A stretch of 64,000 bases of DNA from Streptomyces sp. Y2F8-2 (GCF_014905555.1 NZ_BNGS01000007.1:248001-312000); one strand, 5' to 3'. Positions 43,070-52,924 are shown, counted from the stretch's first letter. The notes: a model not told the origin generated them from the sequence alone. Numbers and translations: made by a program.

Positions 43070-43626
43070 GCGTTTCCTTCCACGTATGTCGCAGCCCGCC
43101 TTATGACGTCGGGCCGATCCTTGAACTGCCCCAGTGCGGCATTGCAGCTGAAGCACAGTACGCCACGGACCCTACCCGTCTGGTGGCAGTGATCCACATG
43201 CGCTGCCGGGGCCGATGGACATATGCAACAGACGCCTGCTTGCGAGGCGATCAACTCGTCACGTTCGGCCTCGGTGATGCCGTACTGACGCTTCAGGTGA
43301 CCTTGCCGCCCCTGAACCGCCCGGCACGCCTTGCAGCGCGTCGACAGGCCGTCCGACGCGGTCGCGTTGCGATGCCACTCACTGTGCGGCTTGACCTGGC
43401 CACAAGTCCGGCAGAGCTTGTCCCCCGGCGGGACCTCGACCTTCTCGCGCACCTGCTTGCCCATGGCCGCCCGGCGGCGCCGGTAGTGCGCGGCACTGTA
43501 CTCGGCCACGCACTCCCGGCACCGGACCTGAAGACCGTCACGCCCATTCCTGTCCCGCGCGAAGGCAGCGAGGGGCGATTCCCTCTCGCAGCTCGTGCAT
43601 CGCTTTGCGGACGGCTCTGTAGCCAC
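43021..43626 (-). CDS. Endonuclease VII-like zinc protein within the proteasome operon
   Basis: The protein has 201 residues from GTG 43626 after GGGGGACGGGA. Residues 9-45 and 70-107 are an internal repeat, each with a CxxC...CxxC zinc knuckle (CTSC/CREC and CRTC/CKAC). The C-terminal part, about 128-180, is a recombination endonuclease VII (His-Me/HNH-type) domain with CCICPSAPAAHVDHCHQTG and GVLCFSCNAALGQFKD. In that domain His-Asp-His and four Cys form the metal centre. Its position between pup and prcB appears to be general in Streptomyces. Its role is unknown; it could be a nuclease or a zinc-binding partner. Confidence 0.88.
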   Translation of the reverse strand: MATEPSAKRCTSCERESPLAAFARDRNGRDGLQVRCRECVAEYSAAHYRRRRAAMGKQVREKVEVPPGDKLCRTCGQVKPHSEWHRNATASDGLSTRCKACRAVQGRQGHLKRQYGITEAERDELIASQAGVCCICPSAPAAHVDHCHQTGRVRGVLCFSCNAALGQFKDRPDVIRRAATYVEGNAWKPILVAPGVYQLPS

Positions 43627-43675
43627 TCCCGTCCCCCGCCAATTTCGATCCGAAGGGAAAAGCTACTTCAGACCT

Positions 43676-43894
43676 TCACTCTCCACCCTTTTGCACGAAG
43701 CTTCGCACGAAATCCTCGGCATTTTCCTCGAGTACGTCATCGATTTCGTCCAGGACGGAGTCCACATCGTCGCTCAGCTTCTCGTGCCGCTCCTTGAGAT
43801 CCCCCGAAGCCTGAGCCTCCTGCTCCTGCTCCTCGATCTCCTCGGTGGAGCGCGTGGCCTTCTGCTGGCCGCCGCCGGTGTCCTTGGTCGCCAT
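43676..43894 (-). CDS. pup: Prokaryotic ubiquitin-like protein Pup
   Basis: The protein has 72 residues, starting MATKDTGGGQQKATR and ending FVQKGGE. The middle is highly acidic and helical (DDVDSVLDEIDDVLEENAEDFV), the part that threads into Arc. The C-terminal residue encoded is Glu (GAG before TGA), so the protein is ready for ligation without deamidation, unlike mycobacterial Pup, which ends in Gln. GGGGTGAGGG precedes the start. It is the first gene of the pup-endonuclease-prcB-prcA unit. Confidence 0.97.
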   Translation of the reverse strand: MATKDTGGGQQKATRSTEEIEEQEQEAQASGDLKERHEKLSDDVDSVLDEIDDVLEENAEDFVRSFVQKGGE

Positions 43895-44082
43895 AACCCT
43901 CACCCCGCTCAGTTCGCCCGACATGGTCGACAGGTCGGCTTTCCTGCCGATCGGTGGTGATCAGACCCTACTAGCCGGGTCCGACAACGGCCCCGCAGTT
44001 ACTCCAACGTGCGGGGACCACCTCGATGATTCCCGGTCGCCGGGATTTACACCCCGGGCGGCCGGGCTCGTCCGAGTACCCC

Positions 44083-45594
44083 TCAGCCGCCTGACAGGAC
44101 CCTGACCAGGTCCTCGGCCGTGCGGCAGCGGTCCAGGAGCTCCTTGACGTGATTACGCGTTCCGCGTAGCGGTTCCAGGGTTGGAACGCGCTGCAGGGAG
44201 TCCCGGCCTGGGAGGTCGAAGATGACCGAGTCCCAGGAGGCGGCGGCGACGTCGTCCGCGTACTGCTCGAGGCAGCGGCCGCGGAAGTAGGCGCGTGTGT
44301 CCTCCGGTGGCTTCGTACGGGCCCGCTCGACCTCTGTCTCGTCCAGGAGGCGCTTCATGCGCCCGCGGGCCGTGAGGCGGTTGTACAGGCCCTTCTCGGG
44401 GCGTACGTCGGCGTACTGGAGGTCGAGGAGGTGGAGCTTCGCGGCGTCCCAGTCGAGACCGTCGCGGCGCCGGTAGCCCTCCATGAGCTCTCGTTTGGCG
44501 ACCCAGTCCAGCTCTCCCGCCAGGCTCATCGGATCGTGCTCGAGGCGGTTGAGGGTGTCCTCCCAGCGGGACAGGACGTCCTTGGTCTGGTCGTCCGCGT
44601 CGGCGCCGTACCGCTCCTCGACGTACTTGCGGGAAAGCTCGTAGTACTCCATCTGGAGCTGGACGGCGGTGAGTGTGCGGCCGCTGCGCAGGGTGATCAG
44701 GCGCTTGAGCGTCGGATCGTGGGAGACCTGGTGCAAGGTGCGTACGGGCTGGTCGACCGCGAGGTCCACGGCGATGAAGCCGTCCTCGATCATGGACAGG
44801 ACCAGGGCCGTCGTACCGAGCTTCAGGTATGTCGAGATCTCGGAGAGGTTCGCGTCGCCGATGATCACGTGGAGGCGGCGGTATTTCTCCGCGTCCGCGT
44901 GGGGTTCGTCGCGGGTGTTGATGATGGGCCGCTTGAGTGTCGTCTCGAGGCCGACCTCGACTTCGAAGTAGTCGGCGCGCTGGCTGAGCTGGAAGCCGTG
45001 TTCGTGGCCGTCCTGGCCGATACCGACGCGGCCGGCGCCGGCGATGACCTGGCGGGAGACGAAGAAGGGGGTGAGGTGGCGCACGATGTCGGAGAAGGGG
45101 GTTTCCCGCTTCATCAGGTAGTTCTCGTGCGTGCCGTAGCTGGCGCCCTTGTTGTCGGTGTTGTTCTTGTAGAGGTGGATGGGTTGGGCGCCGGGGAGCT
45201 GGGCTGCTCGTTCCGCGGCTTCTGCCATGATGCGTTCGCCGGCTTTGTCCCAGAGGACGGCGTCGCGGGGGTTGGTCACCTCGGGGGCGCTGTATTCGGG
45301 GTGTGCGTGGTCGACGTAGAGCCGTGCGCCGTTGGTGAGGATGACGTTGGCGAGGCCGATGTCCTCGTCGGTGAGCTGGCTGGCGTCGGCGGCCTCGCGG
45401 GCGAGGTCGAAGCCTCGCGCGTCCCGCAGCGGGTTTTCTTCCTCGAAGTCCCAGCGGGCCCGGCGGGCCCGGTGCATCGCTGCCGCGTAGGCGTTGACGA
45501 TCTGGGACGAGGTGAGCATGGCATTGGCGTTGGGGTGGCCGGGGACGGAGATGCCGTACTCCGTCTCGATGCCCATTACTCGCCGTACGGTCAT
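44083..45594 (-). CDS. dop: Depupylase/Pup deamidase Dop
   Basis: The protein has 503 residues, starting MTVRRVMGIETEYGIS, with the Glu of GIETEYG in the active site. It is a PafA homologue with the Dop-specific loop after residue 45 (WDFEEENPLRDARGFDL). Shared catalytic blocks are NGARLYVDHAHPEYSAPE, YKNNTDNKGASYGTHENYL and IINTRDEPHADAEKYRRLHVIIGDANLSE. It removes Pup from proteins. Because Pup here ends in Glu, the deamidase activity is not needed. It is 188 bp upstream of pup and 234 bp downstream of arc. Confidence 0.96.
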   Translation of the reverse strand: MTVRRVMGIETEYGISVPGHPNANAMLTSSQIVNAYAAAMHRARRARWDFEEENPLRDARGFDLAREAADASQLTDEDIGLANVILTNGARLYVDHAHPEYSAPEVTNPRDAVLWDKAGERIMAEAAERAAQLPGAQPIHLYKNNTDNKGASYGTHENYLMKRETPFSDIVRHLTPFFVSRQVIAGAGRVGIGQDGHEHGFQLSQRADYFEVEVGLETTLKRPIINTRDEPHADAEKYRRLHVIIGDANLSEISTYLKLGTTALVLSMIEDGFIAVDLAVDQPVRTLHQVSHDPTLKRLITLRSGRTLTAVQLQMEYYELSRKYVEERYGADADDQTKDVLSRWEDTLNRLEHDPMSLAGELDWVAKRELMEGYRRRDGLDWDAAKLHLLDLQYADVRPEKGLYNRLTARGRMKRLLDETEVERARTKPPEDTRAYFRGRCLEQYADDVAAASWDSVIFDLPGRDSLQRVPTLEPLRGTRNHVKELLDRCRTAEDLVRVLSGG

Positions 45595-45775
45595 GCGGCC
45601 CTCCTTGCCCGGCGGCGCCCTCGGTCGGGGGCGGCGCTCAGATACCGCTGGTGCTCCGGTGCGCGTGCGGTGCCCGTCCCCGCACGGCGCGACGCGGCGG
45701 TAACAAAGAGCCTAGAACGCCTTTGCGCTGGTGGGGAGATCATTTGCGTCATTGCTGTGCTCCAGCCGTGGCCCG

Positions 45776-45830
45776 AAAAGCAGTGGGCTGCGGGTACCCG
45801 GTGGGGGCACCCGCAGCCGCCCTTGCTTTT
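45776..45830 (-). terminator. Terminator of arc
   Basis: GGCTGCGGGT / ACCCGCAGCC form the core stem, extended outward by AAAAGCA / TGCTTTT. Read in the direction of arc, the T4 run follows the stem. It begins right at the arc stop codon. Confidence 0.85.
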
Positions 45831-47595
45831 ACAGGTACTGACCGGTGTTTGCCACCGTGTCGATGGAGCGTCCGGTGTCTGCGCCTTGCTTTCCGGTGAT
45901 GAGGGTACGGATGTAGACGATCCGCTCGCCCTTCTTTCCGGAGATTCGGGCCCAGTCGTCGGGGTTGGTGGTGTTGGGCAGGTCCTCGTTCTCCTTGAAC
46001 TCGTCCACGCACGCCTGGAGGAGGTGGGAGACGCGGAGGCCTTTCTGGTTGTGTTCGAGGAAGTCCTTGATTGCCATCTTCTTGGCGCGGCCGACAATGT
46101 TTTCGATCATGGCGCCGGAGTTGAAGTCCTTGAAGTAGAGGACTTCCTTGTCGCCGTTGGCGTAGGTGACTTCCAGGAAGCGGTTCTCGTCGGACTCGGC
46201 GTACATCTGTTCCACGGCGGTCTGGATCATGGCCTGGACAGTGGCGCCCTTGTCGCCTCCGTGTTCGCTGACGTCGTCGGCGTGCAGGGGGAGGTTTTCG
46301 GTGAGGTACTTTCCGAAGATGTCCTTGGCGGCTTCGGCGTCCGGACGTTCGATCTTGATCTTCACATCGAGGCGGCCGGGGCGCAGGATGGCGGGGTCGA
46401 TCATGTCCTCGCGGTTGGAGGCGCCGATGACCACGACGTTCTGCAGGCCTTCCACACCGTCGATCTCGGCGAGGAGCTGGGGGACGATGGTGTTCTCCAC
46501 GTCCGAGCTGACGCCGGAGCCGCGGGTGCGGAAGAGGGATTCCATTTCGTCGAAGAAGACGATGACGGGGGTGCCCTCGCTGGCCTTTTCACGGGCTCGC
46601 TGGAAGACGAGGCGGATCTGTCGTTCGGTTTCGCCGACGTACTTGTTCAGGAGCTCGGGGCCCTTGATGTTGAGGAAGAAGCTCTTGCCGGCGGCCTGGC
46701 CGGTCACTTCGGCGACCTTTTTGGCGAGGGAGTTCGCCACGGCCTTGGCGATGAGGGTCTTGCCGCATCCGGGGGGTCCGTAGAGGAGGACTCCCTTGGG
46801 CGGGCGCAGCTCGTGCTCCTTGAAGAGGTCGGGGTAGAGGTACGGGAGCTCGACCGCGTCGCGGATGGCTTCGATCTGGCCGGCGAGGCCGCCGATCGCC
46901 TCGTAGCCGATGTCGGGTACCTCTTCGAGGACGAGTTCTTCGACCTCGCTCTTGGGGACGACCTCGTAGACGTAGCCGGAGCGGGGTTCGAGCAGGAGGG
47001 CGTCGCCGGGGCGGATGGTGACGTCCAGCAGCGGCTCGGCGAGCCGTACCACCCGTTCCTCGTCGGTGTGCCCGAGCACCAGGGCGCGCTCGCCGTCCTC
47101 GAGGATTTCCTTGAGGGTGACGATGTCCCCGACGCGCTCGAACTCCATGGCTTCGACCACGTTGAGCGCTTCGTTGAGCATTACTTCCTGGCCGCGGCGG
47201 AGCTCGTCGAGGTCCACGCTGGGGCTGACGTTCACGCGGAGTTTGCGGCCTCCGGTGAAGATGTCGGCGGTGCCGTCCTCGTTCGCCTGCAGGAAGACAC
47301 CGAAGCCGGCCGGTGGCTGTGCGAGCCGGTCGACTTCCTCCTTGAGGGCCACGATCTGGTCGCGGGCCTCACGGAGCGTGTTGGCGAGCCGCTCGTTCTG
47401 CGCGGACACGCCGGCCAGATTGGTCTGCAGCTCGACGATCCGCTCTTCGAGAATCCTCGTGTGCCGCGGAGAGTCGGCGAGCTTGCGTCGCAGGACGGCG
47501 ATCTCCTGCTCAAGGTAGGCGATCTGCCCGGCAGGGTCGTCGGACCCTCGTCCCGGGCGGATGCCGCGGTTCATGTCGTCGTCGTGGGCTGCCAC
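45829..47595 (-). CDS. arc: Proteasome-associated AAA ATPase Arc (Mpa)
   Basis: The protein has 588 residues from GTG 47595 with GGAGGAGGTGAGGA upstream. The N-terminal coiled coil at about 20-95 binds Pup. Two OB-fold domains occupy about 95-240. The AAA module has Walker A GPPGCGKT, Walker B VIVFFDEMESLF, pore region KYVGETER, and arginine-finger region RPGRLDVKIK. The C-terminal GQYL has the penultimate Tyr that docks into the 20S alpha ring. It unfolds pupylated substrates and feeds them to PrcBA. Confidence 0.97.
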   Translation of the reverse strand: MAAHDDDMNRGIRPGRGSDDPAGQIAYLEQEIAVLRRKLADSPRHTRILEERIVELQTNLAGVSAQNERLANTLREARDQIVALKEEVDRLAQPPAGFGVFLQANEDGTADIFTGGRKLRVNVSPSVDLDELRRGQEVMLNEALNVVEAMEFERVGDIVTLKEILEDGERALVLGHTDEERVVRLAEPLLDVTIRPGDALLLEPRSGYVYEVVPKSEVEELVLEEVPDIGYEAIGGLAGQIEAIRDAVELPYLYPDLFKEHELRPPKGVLLYGPPGCGKTLIAKAVANSLAKKVAEVTGQAAGKSFFLNIKGPELLNKYVGETERQIRLVFQRAREKASEGTPVIVFFDEMESLFRTRGSGVSSDVENTIVPQLLAEIDGVEGLQNVVVIGASNREDMIDPAILRPGRLDVKIKIERPDAEAAKDIFGKYLTENLPLHADDVSEHGGDKGATVQAMIQTAVEQMYAESDENRFLEVTYANGDKEVLYFKDFNSGAMIENIVGRAKKMAIKDFLEHNQKGLRVSHLLQACVDEFKENEDLPNTTNPDDWARISGKKGERIVYIRTLITGKQGADTGRSIDTVANTGQYL

Positions 47596-47838
47596 GGTCC
47601 TCACCTCCTCCAAGGGGAGCTGGACGCTTCCAGACCCTACCTGGGTGGGTGTCGATTGAAACCCCTAGATCACAAAGACTGTCGGGGTGTGTCCGATCTT
47701 CACCCTTGCGCTCTCCCTCACGCCAGGGGAATACCCACCGAACATGATTGGGAAGCGGCCGAAGGTAGGGTCGGGGTGTTCAACACCCGTCAGAGCTGGC
47801 CGGATTCCCGGGGCTCTGCGCAGTCAACGGCAGGGGAG

Positions 47839-48144
47839 ATGACCGTGCAGCAGGAGGCCGGTGTCGGCGGCGAGGAGCTGGAGGTCTGGATCGACCAGGA
47901 CCTGTGTACCGGTGACGGCATCTGTGCCCAGTACGCGCCGGAGGTCTTCGAGCTGGACATCGACGGTCTGGCTTATGTGAAGGGGCCGGACGAGGAGCTT
48001 CTGCAGGTCAGGGGTGCTGCGACGCGAGTGCCGCTGCCGCTGGTCGGGGACGTGGTGGATTCGGCGAGGGAGTGTCCTGGCGAGTGCATCCATGTGCGTC
48101 GGGTTTCGGACAGGGTGGAGGTGTACGGCCCGGACGCTGCGTGA
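47839..48144 (+). CDS. Ferredoxin, probably [3Fe-4S]
   Basis: The protein has 101 residues from ATG 47839. The ribosome binding site CAGGGGAG abuts this ATG, so GTG 47845 in the same frame may be the real start. Cluster ligands are C-x5-C (CTGDGIC) and a later CP (ECPGEC). The second Cys of the usual CxxCxxC is replaced by Gly, which points to a three-iron cluster of the type that serves P450s. It diverges from arc. The distant RarE P450 is one possible partner, without direct evidence. Confidence 0.88.
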   Translation: MTVQQEAGVGGEELEVWIDQDLCTGDGICAQYAPEVFELDIDGLAYVKGPDEELLQVRGAATRVPLPLVGDVVDSARECPGECIHVRRVSDRVEVYGPDAA

Positions 48145-48180
48145 TCACTCGGCCACCTCAGGTCAGCCGTGTCTCTTTTC

Positions 48181-48765
48181 TCACACTGTCGAGGCTTTGC
48201 GGCTGCCGTCGGCGGCGGTGCGGAGGAATGCGCCGTTCTTCCACTGCCACTTGACGTCGTCTTTGACGTCGGGACAGCAACTCGGTACGTCGGGCGAGGA
48301 GTAGCCGAGCAGGGTTGCGGTGACGGCGGCGTCGCGGACGGCGAAGTCGGTGACGGTGTTGCGGTCCTTCGGGTCGACGAGGGTGGCGACGACGCGGGGT
48401 GTGGTGGTGCCCGCCGCCTGGGTGAGGACGTAGAGGCCGTCGGGTGGGGTGCCCATGCCGGCGTCGCAGTGGACGACGACGACGGTTTCGGGGCGGCCGT
48501 CGCCGTCCAGGTCGCCGGTGGCTTTCTTGACGACGAGGAGCTTGGTGGGGCCGCAGTCGAGGGGGAAGTCGGCCCTGGCGGGGTCGGGGGGTGCCGTGGC
48601 GGCGGGGGCGGCCTTGGTCCCGGTGTCGGGTTGGGCCGCCGTTGCGGCGCCCGGCTGCAGCACGGAGGACAGGGCGATCACGCCGGAGACTGCGGCGGCG
48701 GTGGCAACCCAGTGGATGGGCCGGGTGGTGGTGTGAGCCAGTTCCGGGACGGCGGAGTGCTGCAC
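48181..48765 (-). CDS. Exported or membrane-anchored protein of unknown function
   Basis: The protein has 194 residues if started at GTG 48765, which has AGGAG 11 bases upstream; starts at 48813 or 48855 lack one. A hydrophobic segment at about 15-40 (IHWVATAAAVSGVIALSSVL) is a signal anchor or signal peptide ending in AATAAQ. The exported part has four Cys (LDCGP, HCDAG, SCCPD) and a DLDGDGRPETVVVV segment like an FG-GAP/VCBS calcium-binding strand. I do not recognise the family. It converges on the ferredoxin gene. Confidence 0.75.
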   Translation of the reverse strand: MQHSAVPELAHTTTRPIHWVATAAAVSGVIALSSVLQPGAATAAQPDTGTKAAPAATAPPDPARADFPLDCGPTKLLVVKKATGDLDGDGRPETVVVVHCDAGMGTPPDGLYVLTQAAGTTTPRVVATLVDPKDRNTVTDFAVRDAAVTATLLGYSSPDVPSCCPDVKDDVKWQWKNGAFLRTAADGSRKASTV

Positions 48766-48906
48766 GGGGGAGGTGTCTCCTGTGAGGGCTGTGCCGGTGG
48801 GGGTGCCCCGCATCGTGCCACACGTCACAGTGCGGGGGAACTGCGGGGTGGGCACTGCTGGTGGTGCGTCAGTTTCCGTGTGCGCCGGGGGTGGAGAGGG
48901 ATGGCC

Positions 48907-48976
48907 GCGCCAGTGGGTGGGTGTGTGCGCGTGTGTGTGCTTCGGCGGGTGGGCGTGTGTGGGTGTGTGTGCTTGA
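48907..48976. repeat. GT-rich low-complexity tract
   Basis: About 70 bp dominated by GTGTGTG and GTGGGTGTGTG runs on the + strand, interrupted by CTTCGGCGGG. Alternating purine-pyrimidine runs of this kind can adopt Z-DNA. It lies between the exported-protein promoter and the trmI terminator. Confidence 0.75.
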
Positions 48977-48986
48977 ACGCGTGAGC

Positions 48987-49030
48987 GCCGTGGTCGAGTT
49001 CCGCGAGGCGTGCGGGAACTCGGCCACGGC
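48987..49030 (-). terminator. Terminator of trmI
   Basis: GCCGTGGTCGAGTTCC and GGAACTCGGCCACGGC pair almost perfectly (one mismatch) around a short loop, 34 bp after the trmI stop. Confidence 0.8.
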
Positions 49031-49063
49031 GCTGGTGTGTTGGGGGCTGTGTGGGGGCCGGGG

Positions 49064-49966
49064 TCAGCGGCCGGTGCCTCCGTCGGCGTTGGGGCCGGTG
49101 TAGTCCTCGCCGTAGGCGCCCTTGGCGGGGCGTCGGCGGCGCATGGGCGGCTCGACGCCGTCGGCGAGGCGGCGGGCGGTGAGGAGGAAGCCGGTGTGCC
49201 CGATCATGCGGTGGTCGGGGCGGACGGCGAGGCCCTCGATGTGCCAGTTGCGGATCATGGTCTCCCAGGCGGTCGGCTCGTTGAAGCAGCCGATCTCGCG
49301 GATGGACTCGACGGTCCGGGCGAGCTGGGTGGTGGTGGCGACGTAGCAGCAGACGATGCCGCCGGGGACGAGTGCCTTGGAGACGGCCTCGAGGCATTCC
49401 CAGGGAGCGAGCATGTCGAGGATGACGCGGTCGACATCCGTGTCGGACAGGTTGTCCTGGAGGTCGCCGACGGTGAGCTGCCAGGCGGGGTGGGGGCCGC
49501 CGAAGTAGCGTTCCACGTTGGCCTGGGCGATCTCGGCGAAGTCGGCGCGGCGCTCGTAGCTGTGCAGCATGCCCTGGTCGCCGATGGCGCGCAGCAGGAA
49601 GGTGCTGAGCGAGCCGGAGCCGACGCCGGCCTCCACGACGCGGGCGCCGGGGAAGATGTCGGCGAAGGCGAGGATCTGCCCCGCGTCCTTCGGGTAGACG
49701 ACGGCTGCCCCGCGGGGCATGGACAGGACGTAGTCGGGGAGCAGGGGGCGCAGCGCGAGGTAGGCGACGTTCCCGGTGGTGCGGACAACGCTGCCCTCGG
49801 GTGCGCCGATCAGTTCGTCGTGCGGGAAGGAGCCCTTGTGGGTGTGGAAGTTCTTTCCCGCTTCGAGCGTGAACGTGTAGTGGCGGCCCTTGGGGTCGGT
49901 CAGCTGTACCTGGTCCCCGACCTTGAAGGGCCCGCGACGGCGGGCGGCACCGGTCGGTTCGGACAT
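49064..49966 (-). CDS. trmI: tRNA (adenine-N1)-methyltransferase TrmI (m1A58)
   Basis: The protein has 300 residues, starting MSEPTGAARRRGPF. The N-terminal beta-barrel (VGDQVQLTDPKGRHYTFTLEAGKNFHTHKGSF order) precedes a Rossmann methyltransferase. The SAM motif is VVEAGVGSGSLSTFLL, followed by the ILDMLAPWECLEAV motif with the Asp expected at the active site. It methylates A58 of tRNA and acts as a tetramer. In actinobacteria this gene is usually close to arc, as here. Confidence 0.93.
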   Translation of the reverse strand: MSEPTGAARRRGPFKVGDQVQLTDPKGRHYTFTLEAGKNFHTHKGSFPHDELIGAPEGSVVRTTGNVAYLALRPLLPDYVLSMPRGAAVVYPKDAGQILAFADIFPGARVVEAGVGSGSLSTFLLRAIGDQGMLHSYERRADFAEIAQANVERYFGGPHPAWQLTVGDLQDNLSDTDVDRVILDMLAPWECLEAVSKALVPGGIVCCYVATTTQLARTVESIREIGCFNEPTAWETMIRNWHIEGLAVRPDHRMIGHTGFLLTARRLADGVEPPMRRRRPAKGAYGEDYTGPNADGGTGR

Positions 49967-50022
49967 GTGACCAGCCTACCGGCACCTGAGGGGGCCGCCG
50001 ACCATGCCCGGTGGCACTGGGC

Positions 50023-51717
50023 TCAGCTGGGGCGGGCCATGGCCTTGACGAAGGCGCGTTCGACGTCGGCGGCGGAGAGGACGCCGTAGATCTCGCCGGT
50101 GTCCTCGACGACGAGGTATTCGGTGGCGGGGGTGGCGCGCAGGGCGTCGAGGAGGTCTTCTCCGGCGAGTTCGGCGGAGACGCGCATGCCGTCGGTGAGT
50201 TCCTGGGCGAGGCCGCTGACGGGGACCCAGGGGCGGCGGTGTTCGGGTACGCCGACGATGGCGGCCTCGCGGACGAGGGAGAGGGGCTGGCCGTGGGCGT
50301 CGACGACGACGAGGGCGCGGGCGCCGACGGCGTTGGCGCGGCGCAGGGCCTCGGAGAGGGGGGTGTCGGTCTCGACGGGGACGGCGCGGCGGGTGAGGGT
50401 GCGGGCGCGCAGTTCGGGGAGGTGCTCGCGCAGGCGGGCCATGCGCAGGCTGTTTCCTGCGCCGGTCCAGATGATCGCGGCGAGGATGGCGGCGAGCAGG
50501 GCGTCGGTGACGGTGTCCATGCCGACGTTGTCCTCGGCGGTGGAGCCGAGGGCGCCGGACTGGGTGAGCAGGGGCAGTCCGATGAGGACGGCGAGGGCGA
50601 GGGCGCGGCCGACCCAGGCGGCGGCGACGGTGCCGCTCATGGGGCGGCCGGTGATCTTCCAGACGATGGCGCGGAGCATGCGGCCGCCGTCGAGGGGGAG
50701 GCCGGGGAGCAGGTTGAAGGCGGCGACGATGAGGTTGGAGACCATGAGGCCGGCGAGGAGGACGCCGGGGACGGTGCCGGGTTCGACGGGCTTGAGGGCG
50801 AGGTAGAAGATCCCGGCGAGGGCGAGGGAGAGCAGGGGGCCGACGAAGGCGAGGACGAATTCGCGGCCGGGGGTCTCGGCTTCTTTCTCGATCTCGGAGG
50901 CGCCGCCGAAGAACTGGAGCTGGATGCGGCGTACCGGGAGTTTGAAGCGGAGGGCGGCGACGGTGTGGGCCAGTTCGTGGACGAGGACGGAGGCGTAGAA
51001 GGCGACGGCGAAGAAGAGGGAGACGAGGTAGCGGGCGGCGCCGAGTTCGGGGAGGACGCGGTCGAGCTGTCCGCCGAACACCCAGGTGATCAGTGCGGCG
51101 ACGAGGAACCAGCTGGGCGCGACGTAGACGGGGACGCCGAAGGGCCGTCCCATGAGGATGCCGCCGCCGGGGTCCTTGGGGCGCTGCGGGGGGCGTCCTT
51201 GGCCGGGGGCGCCTGTGTGGGCGGTGGTGCGCTCGGGCGTGTGGCTGTGCGGGTTCCGGGGGGCGGGGTGGGTGTCCGCGGGGGGTGCCTGGCGGTGGTC
51301 GGTGTGCGGTTGGGGGGTGGTTGGGCCGTCGGAGTGAGGGGGTGCCGGCCGGGGTGCGGAGTGGTTGTCCGCCCGGGTGTCGGGGGCGCCGTTCGCCGGG
51401 GGCTGCGGGGTGCTGCCGTCGTCGGCGGCGGGCAGCTGGGTGGGGGCCGGTGTCGTGGCTTCGCCGCCGGGTGGGGGCGGGGTCGGCGGTCCGGCGGGCG
51501 CGGGGTCCTCGTCGCCGGGCGCGCCAGGGGCTGTGGTGGGTGCGGTGGGCCCGTGGGGGGACGGCGTGTGCTCGTCATCGGGTCCCGGGGTCGCGGTGGT
51601 GGGTGCCGCGGGCTCGGTGGGGGGCTGGGCGGGACTGGGTGATTCCTCGCGGGGCGTGTCGTGGGGCTCCCCGTTGTTGCCGGGGCGCGGTTGTGCGCTC
51701 CCGCCGCTCTCGTCCAC
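50023..51717 (-). CDS. Site-2-type metalloprotease (M50) with CBS domains and a long disordered N-terminus
   Basis: The protein has 564 residues from GTG 51717 with GAGGGGAC upstream. The first about 190 residues are Pro/Thr/Ala-rich and low complexity. The M50 core begins at GRPFGVPVYVAPSWFL. The zinc motif is VHELAH and the distal Asp is in NLLPGLPLDGGRM. Six or so membrane spans are predicted. Two CBS repeats lie at about 440-560 (LSEALRRANAVGARALVVVDAHG, LDALRATPATEYLVVEDTGEIYGVLS). It would cleave membrane-embedded anti-sigma or other regulators, gated by a nucleotide-binding CBS pair. Confidence 0.92.
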   Translation of the reverse strand: MDESGGSAQPRPGNNGEPHDTPREESPSPAQPPTEPAAPTTATPGPDDEHTPSPHGPTAPTTAPGAPGDEDPAPAGPPTPPPPGGEATTPAPTQLPAADDGSTPQPPANGAPDTRADNHSAPRPAPPHSDGPTTPQPHTDHRQAPPADTHPAPRNPHSHTPERTTAHTGAPGQGRPPQRPKDPGGGILMGRPFGVPVYVAPSWFLVAALITWVFGGQLDRVLPELGAARYLVSLFFAVAFYASVLVHELAHTVAALRFKLPVRRIQLQFFGGASEIEKEAETPGREFVLAFVGPLLSLALAGIFYLALKPVEPGTVPGVLLAGLMVSNLIVAAFNLLPGLPLDGGRMLRAIVWKITGRPMSGTVAAAWVGRALALAVLIGLPLLTQSGALGSTAEDNVGMDTVTDALLAAILAAIIWTGAGNSLRMARLREHLPELRARTLTRRAVPVETDTPLSEALRRANAVGARALVVVDAHGQPLSLVREAAIVGVPEHRRPWVPVSGLAQELTDGMRVSAELAGEDLLDALRATPATEYLVVEDTGEIYGVLSAADVERAFVKAMARPS

Positions 51718-51923
51718 GCTGTCCCCTCGATCGATGCGTCTCCCCGGCCCCGGTCGTGCCGGGTGGGAGGGTCCGGTGTCGATGGTATGCGGCCGTCGCG
51801 TCGTGTTCCGCCCCGGCACCCCTCCGTTCTGCCCGTGGTCGGGTCTTTCCCGGCCCGTCGGTGGGTGCTCGGGCCGGATGGTGGCTGGGTCACTGTCAGT
51901 GGTGGGCCGTATGGTCTGTGGTC

Positions 51924-52910
<987 letters not shown>

Positions 52911-52924
52911 CGAAGGAGACTTAC

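Noticed and set aside
43021..43626. Endonuclease VII-like gene as a homing endonuclease or mobile insertion
   Set aside because: Flanking genes are intact, there are no repeats or intron boundaries, and the gene is tightly overlapped with prcB. An established operon member fits better.
44431..48144. A 1237-codon + strand frame running opposite dop and arc into the ferredoxin
   Set aside because: Only its last 101 codons correspond to a real protein (ferredoxin, start 47839). The remainder mirrors dop and arc.
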